From contig JAXMBS010000010.1 of the NCBI GenBank assembly GCA_046349775.1, positions 1 through 64,000 on the forward strand: a DNA stretch of 64,000 nucleotides, written 5' to 3'. Source of the DNA: JAEUIG01 sp046349775. Lineage in GTDB: Bacteria > Planctomycetota > Planctomycetia > Planctomycetales > Planctomycetaceae. A program made the position numbers and the translations under genes. Below the pieces are notes generated by a model, which saw only the letters and a program-made list of their open reading frames with translations, ran no database searches and was not told the origin of the DNA. Positions 43,403 to 53,007 of the stretch are shown here, piece after piece (position 1 is the stretch's first letter; each line of letters begins with the position of its first letter).

Positions 43403-43584
43403 CGTGCTCCTAACGATCAGAAGTTTGTTTTCTTGCGTAAATTCTTCCCCGTCACCAACCAGGATCACAAGCGGTTTAGGGCCACCGAGATCACCGAGGA
43501 CACTGAGACGAAGAGAATTCCATTGAATTCTCTGTGACCTCGGTGGCAAACCGCTTTCGGGTTGCGGCCAACGGCCGCGCTGGG
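43403..43584 (+). repeat. Long direct repeat, left copy, flanking the amidohydrolase
   Basis: About 182 bp from CCGTGCTCCTAACGATCAGA to TTGCGGCCAACGGCCGCGCT, matching 44494-44682 over its whole length with scattered mismatches. It contains a hairpin: AAGCGGTTT..GCCACCGAG at 43469 on, pairing with CTCGGTGGCAAACCGCTT, and an inner AGAGAATTC-CATT-GAATTCTCT. Confidence 0.85.
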
Positions 43585-43610
43585 GATTCCGAGGTTCCAA
43601 GTTCGTCTGC

Positions 43611-44459
43611 ATGCCGATCATCGACGTCCATAGCCACGTCTGGCGCTATCCCGACCATTTCAATGACGACTTCCGCCAGCAGGCCAAACGCGCCAAGGCC
43701 GGCGTCGAGGTCGATCTGACGGTTCGCTACGAAGACTACGCGCGGCAGTCGGTCCCCGACGTGCGAACGATCGTCTTCGGCGGCAAAGCCCGCCTCAGCG
43801 GCGTCTGGGTCGATGACCGCTACGTTGCCGACCAGGTCGCGGCGCATCCGGGCCAGCTGATCGGCTTCCTGTCCGTCGATCCCACGCAGACCGGCTGGCG
43901 GCGCGAGCTGCGCGAAGGCCACGAAACGCTTGGCCTGCGTGGGATCAAGCTGCTGTCGATGTATGCCGGGTTCCGACCGGATGACGAGCGGCTCGATCCC
44001 CTCTGGAAGTACGCGACGAAACACGCGCTGCCGGTGCTGCTCCACACGGGGACGACGTTCGTTGCCCAGGCGCCGCTGGAGTGTACGCTGCCGCGTCATC
44101 TCGATCGTGTGGCGACACGGTTCCCCGACGTGAAGCTGATCCTCGCGCATCTCGGTCATCCCTATGAAGGGGAATGCGTGGCCGTCATCCGCAAGCATTC
44201 CAACGCGTACGCCGACATCAGCGCACTGCACTACCGGCCGTTTCAGTTCTACCACAGCCTGATGCTCGTCCAGGAATATGGTGTCTGGGAGAAGCTGCTG
44301 TTCGGGACCGACTACCCGTTCACGACGGTCAAGGCGACGCTGGACGGCCTGCGGAACCTCAATCAGTTGGTCGAGGGGACGAACCTGCCGCGGCTGAACA
44401 TGGACGCCATCGAGCGGATGATTCACCGCGACAGTCTGCCGCTGCTGGGCCTCGCCTGA
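43611..44459 (+). CDS. Amidohydrolase-2 family metal-dependent hydrolase
   Basis: 282 residues with a TIM-barrel amidohydrolase pattern: metal ligands in IIDVHSHVWRYP (H7, H9), LGLRGIKLLSMYAG, VLLHTGTTFVAQAP (the barrel His), LILAHLGHPYEGE, and LFGTDYPFTTVKATL with the catalytic Asp. This branch includes ACMSD-like decarboxylases and lactone or amide hydrolases; the substrate is unknown. No signal peptide, so it is cytoplasmic. It is enclosed by two copies of a ~185-bp repeat. ATG 43611 lacks a good ribosome-binding site. Confidence 0.88.
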   Translation: MPIIDVHSHVWRYPDHFNDDFRQQAKRAKAGVEVDLTVRYEDYARQSVPDVRTIVFGGKARLSGVWVDDRYVADQVAAHPGQLIGFLSVDPTQTGWRRELREGHETLGLRGIKLLSMYAGFRPDDERLDPLWKYATKHALPVLLHTGTTFVAQAPLECTLPRHLDRVATRFPDVKLILAHLGHPYEGECVAVIRKHSNAYADISALHYRPFQFYHSLMLVQEYGVWEKLLFGTDYPFTTVKATLDGLRNLNQLVEGTNLPRLNMDAIERMIHRDSLPLLGLA

Positions 44460-44493
44460 GTTGAAGCCGCCGCAGGTCAGGCGTAGTGGCGTC

Positions 44494-44682
44494 TGTGCTA
44501 CTAACGATCAGAATCCTGTTTTCTTGCCCAAGTTTTTCCCCGCACCAACCAAGATCACGAGCGGCTTTGGGCCACCGAGATCACCGGGGACACTGAGACG
44601 GAGAAACTTCTATTGAATTCTCGGTGACCTCTGTGACCTCGGTGGCAAACCATTTCTGGTTGCGGCCATCGGCCGCGCTGGG
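44494..44682 (+). repeat. Long direct repeat, right copy, flanking the amidohydrolase
   Basis: About 189 bp matching 43403-43584 from CTGTGCTACTAACGATCAGA to GTTGCGGCCATCGGCCGCGC. It has a small internal duplication (CGGTGACCTCTGTGACCTCG) relative to the left copy. The hairpin core GCCACCGAG/CTCGGTGGC is retained. Confidence 0.85.
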
Positions 44683-44856
44683 CCATTGGCGGCTCTTCGC
44701 ACTCAGCTTAGCGGGGATTGCCTGCGACAACGGCCGTCGAAATTCGGTCGTGTACTCCGCGGTGAACTGCGGCGTACTGATCGAGGAGTTCTAGTCTGGG
44801 TCGGGCTCAGCGGTTATCATAAGAGACTGTTGATCCTTGTTGAGCGGAGGAGTGAG

Positions 44857-46419
44857 ATGCACCGCGCGGGCTGCTGCCGAGCCGACCATCCACTGATCGG
44901 CCGCCGCGAACTGCTGCACGTCGGCGGCCTGTCGCTGTTCGGAACTGGGCTGTCGCACTTGTTGCGGCTGGAACGGCAGGCGGTTGCCGCTCCGCGTTCG
45001 GCCCCGGCCAAGGCCGTCGTGTTCATCTTTCAGGCCGGCGGACCGTCGCAGCACGAGACGTTCGACCCCAAGCCGCTGGCCACCGACGGCGTGCGCGGCG
45101 AATACGGTGTCACCCAGACGAAACTGCCGGGAGTTCAGTTCTGCGAATACCTGCCGAAACTGGCGTCCCGGGCGGACCGGTTCTCAATTGTTCGTACGAT
45201 GCATCACACTGCCGGCCGGGAATTCCGCAACGAACACTCCAGTTGCTTCTACCTGCTGCACACGGGATCGACGGCACTGCCGGTCGGTGACACGAATGCT
45301 ACGATCAGTGCCGCTCGCGCCGGCCGGATCGCGTGGCCTTCGATCGGTTCGATGATTGACTATGCGGCGCCGTCCCAGAGCCCGGCTGGTTTGCCGTCGG
45401 TCGTCGAAATCCCCCGGGTGAGCCAAATGAGCTATCCGGGTCGCGACCCCGGCCTGCTCGGCCCGCAGTATTCCCGCTGGGGAGTCGATCTGGCTCCCGC
45501 GTGCAAGGCGCCCGACGCGGCTGGATCGTGCCCGAATTGCTTCAGTCATGACGACCCCAACGATCCGGCCCGCGCCGCCGGACCCGGCCCCAATGCCTGG
45601 TGGGACAACACCAGTTGCCGCAACCCCGATTTCCACCTGCCGAACCTCGGCCTGGCGGACGCTGTCAGCCTGCCGCACATCAACCACCGCACCGAACTGC
45701 TTGGCCGGCTCGAACTGCTGCGCACGCAACTGGACCAGCCGGAACCCCGCACTCGGCTGGGCATCGCCTATGACGCCCACCGCGAGCAGGCGCTGCGGCT
45801 CGTGCTCAGCGCGGCGCAGCGCGGAGCGCACAACCCGTTTGACCTGACGCAGGAAACGGATGCGACGCGCGACCTGTATGGCCGAGAAGAATGGGGCCAG
45901 GGGTTCCTCGTCGCGCGGCGGCTCGTCGAGGCGGGCGTCCGCATGGTGCAGATCAACCTGCGCGGGTGGGACACGCACCAGAACGCGTTTCGCGACCTCA
46001 AGCGCCGGCTGCTGCCGTCGATCGACCATTGCCTCAGCGGCTTCCTGGACGATCTGGAGCAGCGCGGGCTGCTGTCCCAGACGCTGGTGGTGATGTGCGG
46101 CGAGATGGGACGCACGCCGCGGATTTCTCCGATTTCTGTGGGTGGTAAGAACGCATCGGGAGAGATCTTTACTCCCGGCCGGCATCATTGGGGGGACGTG
46201 TTTCCGTGCTTCTTCGCCGGGGGCGGCATCGAGCCGGGACGCGTCATCGGCCAGTCGGACGCAGAAGCCGGAGTGCCCGACAGCGAGGCGTTCACCCCCG
46301 AAGACCTCGCGGCAACGATTTTCCAGCAGCTGGGGATCGGCCCCGATCGGGAATTCCTGGACAATGCCGGCCGGGCTTATCGGGTCTATCGCGGAACGCC
46401 GATCGCACCGCTGGTGTGA
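44857..46419 (+). CDS. DUF1501 protein, long form with Cys-containing insertion
   Basis: 520 residues from ATG 44857, with GGAGGAGTGAG upstream; the open frame continues upstream only through repeat DNA. The N-terminal Tat-like signal is GRRELLHVGGLSLFGTGLSH. DUF1501 motifs are complete: AVVFIFQAGGPSQHETFDPK, CEYLPKLASRADRFSIVRT, ARRLVEAGVRMVQINLRGWD, THQNAFRDLKRRLLPSID, VVMCGEMGRTPRI, and HHWGDVFPCFFAGGG. Residues 205-245 hold an insertion with cysteines (ACKAPDAAGSCPNCFSHDD). The gene is convergent with the PSCyt1/DUF1549/DUF1553 gene, 19 bp apart; the two families are regular neighbours in planctomycetes. Confidence 0.92.
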   Translation: MHRAGCCRADHPLIGRRELLHVGGLSLFGTGLSHLLRLERQAVAAPRSAPAKAVVFIFQAGGPSQHETFDPKPLATDGVRGEYGVTQTKLPGVQFCEYLPKLASRADRFSIVRTMHHTAGREFRNEHSSCFYLLHTGSTALPVGDTNATISAARAGRIAWPSIGSMIDYAAPSQSPAGLPSVVEIPRVSQMSYPGRDPGLLGPQYSRWGVDLAPACKAPDAAGSCPNCFSHDDPNDPARAAGPGPNAWWDNTSCRNPDFHLPNLGLADAVSLPHINHRTELLGRLELLRTQLDQPEPRTRLGIAYDAHREQALRLVLSAAQRGAHNPFDLTQETDATRDLYGREEWGQGFLVARRLVEAGVRMVQINLRGWDTHQNAFRDLKRRLLPSIDHCLSGFLDDLEQRGLLSQTLVVMCGEMGRTPRISPISVGGKNASGEIFTPGRHHWGDVFPCFFAGGGIEPGRVIGQSDAEAGVPDSEAFTPEDLAATIFQQLGIGPDREFLDNAGRAYRVYRGTPIAPLV

Positions 46420-46438
46420 TCCTCGACATTGTGCTCAT

Positions 46439-49400
46439 TCACCGCACAAAGACGAACTCCTTGACGTTCACCAGCACGTGGCAGTAGTCGGCCCAGACGC
46501 GCGGATCGTCCGGACCAAAGCGATATTCCTGGGTCTGCTGTGCCAGAAAGGCTTCTCCTTGTTCCAGTTCGGGTTCGCTCGGCGGACGACTGAAGGCGGA
46601 CTGGTAAAGCCGTTCGATCCGCTCGCGGCGGCTGGCCCGCGATGCATCGTGCAGCTCGTGTTCCGCCCACGCGCGGGCCTGCTGGATGACAAAGGGGTTG
46701 TTCATCAGGGCCAGCGCCTGCGCTGGGACGTTTGACACGCTGCGTCGTCCGATGGCCGTGTGCGGATTCGGGAAATCGAATGCTTGCAGCAGCGGTTCGG
46801 GGAAATTGCGGCGCACTGCCAGATACACACTGCGTCGGCCGGCGCCGTCGAGCGGGCCGGACTCCTGCGGACGTCCGCGCCCTTCGAGGAACGAAGTCAA
46901 ATGCAGCGGCACACTGCGACCGTAGAGCCGATCATCGAGCCGTCCCGATAAGGCCAGCAACTCGTCGCGGACAATCTCTCCTTCCAAACGCTTCAGCGGC
47001 ATTCGGTGCAGCAGAATGTTGAGCGGGTCGGCGGCATCGGCCGACTGATCGCCGCCGGATGCGCTGCTGTCCATCCGGTAGGCGGCGGAGAGCAGGATCA
47101 GCTGGTGGATGTGCTTGAGCGACCAGTCGTGGCGTACCAGCTCCGTCGCGAGCCAGTCCAGGAGTTCCGGATGAGACGGCGGTTGGCCCATGTGGCCGAA
47201 GTCGTCAGACGTCGGCACCAGGCCGCGCCCGAAGTAGTGCTGCCAGAGCCGGTTGACGATCACGCGCGGCACGATCGGCGACTGCCGCGGATCGATCATC
47301 TGCAGCGCCAGCTCGAGACGGCCGCTGGAACCAGGCGGGCGGTCGATAGCGGATGGCGGAGAGGCGGGAGACGCGGAGACAGGTTGAAAGACCTGCAGGT
47401 AACGGCGTGGAATGGTGTCGCCAGGCTTCTTCCAGTTTCCACGGATGAAGACGTATTCGTCCTCCGGCGTGCCGTCGGCGATCGCCAGTGCTGCCGGAGA
47501 CGTGTGCCTGACCTCCGCCAGCAGGGCATTCAGCCGGTTGACAAATGGAGCTGCCGCTGCCGCGAGATGTTCGAGTGTGCCGCGCGATTCGGGGCTCGCG
47601 GACTCGGGCGCGGCGAGCGCCGCCGCCAATCGCGTCACGTTCGAGGAGACGGCCGGTGGCGCGGGTGGCACGGTGTCCGACTGGACAACCTGCCTCACAC
47701 GCAGCGGTTCCTCGCCACGGACGACGATTTCCAGATGGGCCCGGTGTCCGACGTAGCGAGAGACGTCATGCTCGATCCATCGCCAGCCAGTCTCGGCGGG
47801 GGCGGCGTGCTGACTCAGCAGGGCGCCGTGCAACGGGCCGTTGATCGTCACGTGCGAGTCGACCACCAGATACAGATTGCAGCCGCCGGAGACCAGTAGA
47901 CAGAGGTGCTTGCGCTGGATTTCAAACGTTGGAGTCCGCAGCGTGTGTCCAGCGCGAGACCACCCGGCGAGACGGCCAGGATCATCAAGTTCACCGGCGG
48001 CGGTCCCGACGTTGTTCCACAGCGGATCCCGTTCGACGAACGCGGCCGCCGCGACGTCGCGGATCGGGCGCTGCGGGTCGCTCGTGAGCAGCACGTCTCC
48101 GGGCTGCACGACGCGCGTGCCGAACATCCCCCCTTCCGCGAGCGGGACGACGTCGGGCCGCGCGTAGTCGACGATCACTTCAGCGTCCGGCGGCAGCGCG
48201 GGGGCAGGGGCCGCGTCGTGCACGAGGTCATTCCCCGGCGGCTGTGCCAGCCATTCATCCAGTAACGGCCGCAGAGTGGTCGTCGCCGCGACGCGCACGG
48301 CGTCCAGTTCCTCCGCCACGCGGCGGTTGTGGTCCATCGACTCGTACAAGGCCTGGCGGTAGACCGAGCTTTGCAGGTAGCCCTGCAGAGCGTAGTAATC
48401 GCGCTGCGTGATCGGATCAAATTTATGGTCGTGGCAGCGTGCGCAGGCGACGGTCAGACCGAGGAACGTCTTGCCGTAGACGTCGAGCATGTTGGCGAAA
48501 CGCTCTGCTTCTTCCTGCCGGATATCAACCGGTGAGTGCACCCATTCGCCAAAGAACCAGAACCCGGTCGCCACGACGGACTCGTTGGCGCCGCTCGCCG
48601 GGCTGAACCGCGCCGGAAACCGGACCGCGTGTTCCGGCTGAGACTGCGCCGGCAGCAGATCTCCGGCGACGTGCTCGACGACGAACCGGTCGTAGGGCAC
48701 GTCGTCGTTAATAGCGCGGATGACGTAGTCGCGATAGTGCCAGGGGTTGGCGACGTCGTAATCAAATTCGTGACCGCGCGACTCCGCGTACCGGACCACG
48801 TCGAGCCAGTGGCGACCCCAGCGTTCGCCAAAATGCGGCGACGACAGCAGCCGTTCGACCACGGTCGCATACGCGTCCGGGGATTCATCGACGGCGAAGG
48901 CGGCGACTTCCCCCGGCTGCGGCGGAAGCCCGACCACGTCCAGGTAAGCGCGCCGGATCCAAACGGCGCGGTCGGCGGCTCCGGCCGGATGCAGTCCCGC
49001 CTGTTCCAGTCGTGCCAGGAGGAAACGGTCGGCCGGCGTCTGCGGCCAGTGCACGTCTTTGACTGCGGGGGGCGAAACACGCTGCAGCGGCTGGAAAGAC
49101 CAGTGACTGGCCCGCGCCGCAAAATCCATGCTCGAACTGGCGGCGGCAGCGGCTGCCCCGGTTGGCCAGGGGACGCCACTTCGCACCCACTCTTCCAGGG
49201 TGGAGATGGCCGCCGGGTCCAGCTTGCCGTCAGGCGGCATCTGATAGCCGTTCGGATCGTATTGGACGGCCTTAGTCAATTCGCTGCCGGCGACGTCCCC
49301 TGGAATCACTGCGGGTCCGGTGTCTCCCCCTTTGAGCAGGTTCTCTCGCGAATCGAGGACGAGATTGCCTTTATGGTCTTTCGCGTTGTGGCATTTCTGG

Positions 49401-49564
49401 CAATGCTCGGCGAGCAGCGGGCGGACCTTGTTCTCAAAGAATTCGAGCTGTTCAGTGGAGAATTGCGGTTCGCTGCCGCGCACAGGTGTGGCACTGAGCA
49501 CGCCCGCCAAAACGACCGCGAGGGTCGGCAGAACTCCGGATCGAAAAATGTCCACGCCATCCAC
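46439..49564 (-). CDS. PSCyt1-DUF1549(PSCyt2)-DUF1553(PSD1) protein with c-type haem motif
   Basis: 1041 residues from GTG 49564 (a second GTG at 49555 has better AGGA spacing). A signal peptide is followed by PSCyt1 (about 40-145) with the haem-binding CQKCH (C55, C58, H59) and PGDVAGSELTKAVQYD / MPPDGKL, where a Met may be the distal ligand. DUF1549 spans about 175-385 (ADRFLLARLEQAGLHP, RRAYLDVVGLPPQP, RYAESRGHEFDYD, CARCHDHKFDPI; note the second CxxCH). A carbohydrate-binding-like middle part follows, then DUF1553 (about 770-1010: VNRLWQHYFGRGLVPTSDDF, GHMGQPPSHPELLDWLA, LMNNPFVIQQARAWAE). It is a diagnostic planctomycete protein, probably an exported cytochrome or oxidoreductase working with DUF1501 proteins. 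Confidence 0.93.
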   Translation of the reverse strand: MDGVDIFRSGVLPTLAVVLAGVLSATPVRGSEPQFSTEQLEFFENKVRPLLAEHCQKCHNAKDHKGNLVLDSRENLLKGGDTGPAVIPGDVAGSELTKAVQYDPNGYQMPPDGKLDPAAISTLEEWVRSGVPWPTGAAAAAASSSMDFAARASHWSFQPLQRVSPPAVKDVHWPQTPADRFLLARLEQAGLHPAGAADRAVWIRRAYLDVVGLPPQPGEVAAFAVDESPDAYATVVERLLSSPHFGERWGRHWLDVVRYAESRGHEFDYDVANPWHYRDYVIRAINDDVPYDRFVVEHVAGDLLPAQSQPEHAVRFPARFSPASGANESVVATGFWFFGEWVHSPVDIRQEEAERFANMLDVYGKTFLGLTVACARCHDHKFDPITQRDYYALQGYLQSSVYRQALYESMDHNRRVAEELDAVRVAATTTLRPLLDEWLAQPPGNDLVHDAAPAPALPPDAEVIVDYARPDVVPLAEGGMFGTRVVQPGDVLLTSDPQRPIRDVAAAAFVERDPLWNNVGTAAGELDDPGRLAGWSRAGHTLRTPTFEIQRKHLCLLVSGGCNLYLVVDSHVTINGPLHGALLSQHAAPAETGWRWIEHDVSRYVGHRAHLEIVVRGEEPLRVRQVVQSDTVPPAPPAVSSNVTRLAAALAAPESASPESRGTLEHLAAAAAPFVNRLNALLAEVRHTSPAALAIADGTPEDEYVFIRGNWKKPGDTIPRRYLQVFQPVSASPASPPSAIDRPPGSSGRLELALQMIDPRQSPIVPRVIVNRLWQHYFGRGLVPTSDDFGHMGQPPSHPELLDWLATELVRHDWSLKHIHQLILLSAAYRMDSSASGGDQSADAADPLNILLHRMPLKRLEGEIVRDELLALSGRLDDRLYGRSVPLHLTSFLEGRGRPQESGPLDGAGRRSVYLAVRRNFPEPLLQAFDFPNPHTAIGRRSVSNVPAQALALMNNPFVIQQARAWAEHELHDASRASRRERIERLYQSAFSRPPSEPELEQGEAFLAQQTQEYRFGPDDPRVWADYCHVLVNVKEFVFVR

Positions 49565-49808
49565 GTCCTGGATTCCTGACGATCAATCGGTCGGTCAACT
49601 GCGCGTGATGAATTCTATCAGGACTGGAAAACAGGTCGCCACCGCCAGCCTTGGCAGCGCTGAACAGCGGACGGAACCAGCGCTAGCAGTCTGGAACAGC
49701 AGGTAACGAAGGTAACGAAGAAGTGTTACAAGGGCTGTTGCTCGGGTGGCTCATGGGCACTCGACAACCACCTTCGATTCCTGCTTTGCCATCTGTGCTA
49801 GCCTTCAC

Positions 49809-51356
49809 TCAGACCGGAGAATCCCTCTCTCTCGTCGATTTCGAATCGGCCGCGACGATCGCGTCAAGCAGGCCATCCCACGTGTAGACCGAAGCCACTG
49901 CCGACACAGGTAGCCCGGCTTCCGCCGCGGCCTCGGCCGTGACAGGGCTGATCGCAGCCAGCCGGACAGAGCGCCCGACATGTACCCGGGCGGCAGGACT
50001 CAAGAGTGCGGCCAGACGCCGAGCAATGGTTGGGCTGCTCAGGCCGACCCATTGCAGTGCGCCTGATTCCAGCAACGACGACGCCGGTTCGGGCAGTCGC
50101 TCCAAGTCCACGTTCTGATAGGCCACGACCTCATCCACGGCGGCCCCGGCCGCGCGCAGCATCTCCGGCAGCACGTCGCGTCCCCGGCTTGCCCTTGCCC
50201 AAAGGAGTCGCTGGCCCTTGACGTGTGGAACGAGCGCTGCGGCGAGCGCCTCCGCGCGAAACGATTCCGGCACAACGTCCGCCCGCAGTTGCCGAGCTGC
50301 CAGCGCGTCTGCCGTGGAGGCGCCGATCGCGGCGAGCCGGATGTGGCCGAGCCTCCGAGTATCTTGCCCGCGCGCCCACAGCCGTCCGAGAAACTGCTCC
50401 ACGCCGTTGACGCTCGTGAACACCAGCCAGTCGTACTGATCGAGCTGGTCCAGCTTCTCGTCGACCGCGCGCCAGTCATCTGGCGGCAGAATCTGGATCA
50501 ACGGCATCAGGATCGGTTCCGCGCCGAGTTCGAGGCAGCGGGCGATGACGGCGTCGGCCTGCGCGTCCGGTCGGGTAATGCCAATGCGCCGGCCCAGCAG
50601 CGGGCGGCGCTCGTACCAGACCAGCTCCCCGCGCTGTGCGATCACGTCGCCGATGATGATGACCGACGGCGGCTGCAACTCCGCGCTGGCAGTGTCGGCA
50701 GCGAGCCGATCGAGAGTGGAGACAACGGTTCGCTGTTGCGAAGTTGCCGCTCGGGCGACGACTGCCGCCGGTGTGCACGGCGGTTTGCCGTGCGCTATCA
50801 ACGCATCGGCGATGGCCGCAACGCGGTGCAGGCCCATGTAAAACACCAGAGTGCCCGGAAACCTGGCGAGCGCTGCGTAGTCCAGGAGCGCCACCGGCTT
50901 CGACGGATCCTCGTGGCCGGTGACGAACGCCACGGCCGAGGACGTTTCGCGGTGCGTAAAGGAGAATCCCGCGTACGCGCCTGCGGCAGCCGCGGCCGTG
51001 ATGCCGGGCACGATTTCAAACGGAATCCCGGCCGCTTTAAGTGCGGCTGCTTCTTCGGCGCCGCGGCCGAAGATCAGCGGATCGCCCCCTTTGAGACGCA
51101 CGACCGTCTGACCGGCACGGGCGGCATCGATCAACTGGCGATTGATCTCTGCCTGGTCGAGCCGGCGGCCATCGGGGCCAGTGGATCGCGCGGTCCGCTT
51201 TGCGACCCCGTGCGCATGCCGCAGGATCAGCGGATTGACCAGCCCGTCGTACAGCACCAGGTCGGCGCGTTGCAGGCATTCCTGCCCGCGCAGTGTCAGC
51301 AGTCCCGGATCCCCCGGGCCGGCGCCGACCAGATACACCGTTCCCACGCTGGACAT
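49809..51356 (-). CDS. cobA-hemD: Fused uroporphyrinogen-III C-methyltransferase and uroporphyrinogen-III synthase
   Basis: 515 residues from ATG 51356. Residues 1-245 are the SAM-dependent CobA/SUMT domain: VYLVGAGPGDPGLLTLRGQE, RLKGGDPLIFGRGAEEAAAL, IPFEIVPGITAAAAAGAYAG, VFYMGLHRVAAIAD, PSVIIIGDVIAQR. Residues about 255-500 are HemD: GRRIGITRPDAQADAV, WLVFTSVNGVEQFLGRL, IAAIG-type IRLAAIGASTADAL, LLWARASRGRDVLPEML, and the late ISPVTAEAAAEAGLPV. The first makes precorrin-2 for sirohaem or cobalamin, the second makes uroporphyrinogen III for all tetrapyrroles. The fusion is known in other bacteria. The next gene upstream is an unrelated binding lipoprotein. Confidence 0.93.
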   Translation of the reverse strand: MSSVGTVYLVGAGPGDPGLLTLRGQECLQRADLVLYDGLVNPLILRHAHGVAKRTARSTGPDGRRLDQAEINRQLIDAARAGQTVVRLKGGDPLIFGRGAEEAAALKAAGIPFEIVPGITAAAAAGAYAGFSFTHRETSSAVAFVTGHEDPSKPVALLDYAALARFPGTLVFYMGLHRVAAIADALIAHGKPPCTPAAVVARAATSQQRTVVSTLDRLAADTASAELQPPSVIIIGDVIAQRGELVWYERRPLLGRRIGITRPDAQADAVIARCLELGAEPILMPLIQILPPDDWRAVDEKLDQLDQYDWLVFTSVNGVEQFLGRLWARGQDTRRLGHIRLAAIGASTADALAARQLRADVVPESFRAEALAAALVPHVKGQRLLWARASRGRDVLPEMLRAAGAAVDEVVAYQNVDLERLPEPASSLLESGALQWVGLSSPTIARRLAALLSPAARVHVGRSVRLAAISPVTAEAAAEAGLPVSAVASVYTWDGLLDAIVAADSKSTRERDSPV

Positions 51357-51456
51357 GCCGTCCCGATTCGTAACCACGCGGCGTGCTGACTGTCTCACCG
51401 CTGATAATAACCGCTCAGACGACCGGGCGGAGCCATCGCGCGGCCGTCGTTGCGTG

Positions 51457-52896
51457 TCATTTCGCGGACAGGCCGTGGCAGCGCCGGTAAACGGAGAGGA
51501 TCCGCTCGCGACCGATTTCGTCGATCAGGCTGTTCCACTCGGTCGCGGCCTGCTGCAGCGCCGCCGCGGCCGGCGTCCGGTCTTCGATCGCGTCCGTCAC
51601 GTGCGCGGTCAGCTTCTCGCGAAAGCGTGACGCCTCCGGCAGCGGGAGATCAAACAGGACGCGTGTCTCCAGCAGCACGGCCACGGTCGTCTCCAGGTGC
51701 CTGCGCCATTCCGGGGAAGTAAAGCCCGGCGCGGCCTTGCGCATCGCCGCCGGCAGGTCGACACTCCGGCAGATAGCCGGGCCGAAGGGTACGTCGTCTT
51801 CGGTGGTGTTTCGACGCATCGACGCCCAGAACTCCCAGGCCGCGTCGCGCTGCGCGGCATCGACTGTTGCGGAGGCGCAGACGGCGAACCCCTCAAAACC
51901 GACAACGGTCACGCGCGCCGCGGTTCCGGCGGGAACGGCCGTCCAAGCCCCGGCGCTGCGATCGTAGATGCGGCTGGCGCCCGGCAGTTTCGACGTGCCG
52001 ACGACGGCCATGGCGTCACTGCGCGGGGCGATCGGTTCATCCAGCTGCGGCGGCAGCCCGATCGCCAGCGCCGCCCGACCTTCCAGCACTGCCCGGCAGC
52101 ATTCCTGCGGCGACATCTGCAGCGACTGAGAGTCGAGGACTGCCAGCGCAGTGCGGCTGTCTTCGAGGGCCTGCACAAACGGCGGTCCGTTCACCAGTGG
52201 AGAGGCGTCCTGCAGATCCAGCAGGATCGACACGTTATCAGGGTGCAGTGCATATCCGGCGGCGCGGCCCAGCAGCATCGTGCTGCGAAATTCGGCGCTC
52301 CACGGTTCGAACGCCGGCAAACCGCCGGACCACTCAGCCAGGCTCGCCAGCAGCGCCTGATATTGTTCCCACGTGACCGGCGGTTGACGGCCGGCTGCTT
52401 CCAGCAGATCGGCCCGGTAATAGCACGCCAGGACCGGGCAGGCGACCGGAATCAGCAGTCGCTGGCCGCCGGGTTGCGCTATTCCATTTCGCAAGCCGCG
52501 CAGCGTCTCTTCCCAGTCGGTTGCGGCGCCCGCATTGTCGATCGGCGCCGGCCAGTTCGCGTCCACGAGGCGCGGCAATTGTGCCAGCGGGACCACCGCC
52601 AGCGCTGCCGAGGCCGGCGGCAGTGGTCCGTCAAGTCCTTCCTCGTTGACCCGACAGACCGCGCCGGTGGCTGCCTGCCACTCGTCAATCTGAATGCTCC
52701 ATTTTTGGGATAATCGCAACGACGGCGGGGCGCAGACTTCGACGGTGGTCCCCTTCAAGGCGGGCGGAGCGACCGCAACAGTCGGGGTCGTCGGCTGCCG
52801 GCACCCGGTCGCCAGCCAGCAGACCGCCAGCAGCAGTCCTGTCGTTGGGAGTCGACCGGCAGTGCGCGGCGCCGGTCTGGTGATCGATCGCATCAT
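51457..52896 (-). CDS. Orphan extracellular solute-binding lipoprotein
   Basis: 479 residues from ATG 52896 with lipobox LLAVCWLATG-C32. The body resembles family 1 (sugar-type) ABC-binding proteins: LRLSQKWSIQIDEWQAATGA, RLLIPVACPVLACYYRADLL, PPVTWEQYQALLASL, GRAALAIGLPPQL, VVGFEGFAVCASATVDAAQR, AAWEFWASMRRN. No permease or ATPase gene is adjacent, and the protein is anchored by lipid, so it may be a sensor or use a remote transporter. The binding pocket is not predictable. No Shine-Dalgarno sequence is seen before the tandem ATG ATG start. Confidence 0.75.
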   Translation of the reverse strand: MMRSITRPAPRTAGRLPTTGLLLAVCWLATGCRQPTTPTVAVAPPALKGTTVEVCAPPSLRLSQKWSIQIDEWQAATGAVCRVNEEGLDGPLPPASAALAVVPLAQLPRLVDANWPAPIDNAGAATDWEETLRGLRNGIAQPGGQRLLIPVACPVLACYYRADLLEAAGRQPPVTWEQYQALLASLAEWSGGLPAFEPWSAEFRSTMLLGRAAGYALHPDNVSILLDLQDASPLVNGPPFVQALEDSRTALAVLDSQSLQMSPQECCRAVLEGRAALAIGLPPQLDEPIAPRSDAMAVVGTSKLPGASRIYDRSAGAWTAVPAGTAARVTVVGFEGFAVCASATVDAAQRDAAWEFWASMRRNTTEDDVPFGPAICRSVDLPAAMRKAAPGFTSPEWRRHLETTVAVLLETRVLFDLPLPEASRFREKLTAHVTDAIEDRTPAAAALQQAATEWNSLIDEIGRERILSVYRRCHGLSAK

Positions 52897-53007
52897 GGGG
52901 AGGACATGGACTGCCAGGCAGCGGCCGTTTTCGTCGTCACACACTCGGCGCGACGATCATGGCCGTCCGCATCTCGCTCCGCGGACGATGAAGTGACGTG
53001 GCTGCAT

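Noticed and set aside
43403..44682. A composite transposon around the amidohydrolase
   Set aside because: The flanking repeats encode no transposase and show no terminal inverted repeats or target-site duplications that I can see.
48536..49579. A 347-codon plus-strand open frame opposite the PSCyt/DUF1549 gene
   Set aside because: It is the antisense shadow of the well-conserved DUF1549 region and has no recognisable features.
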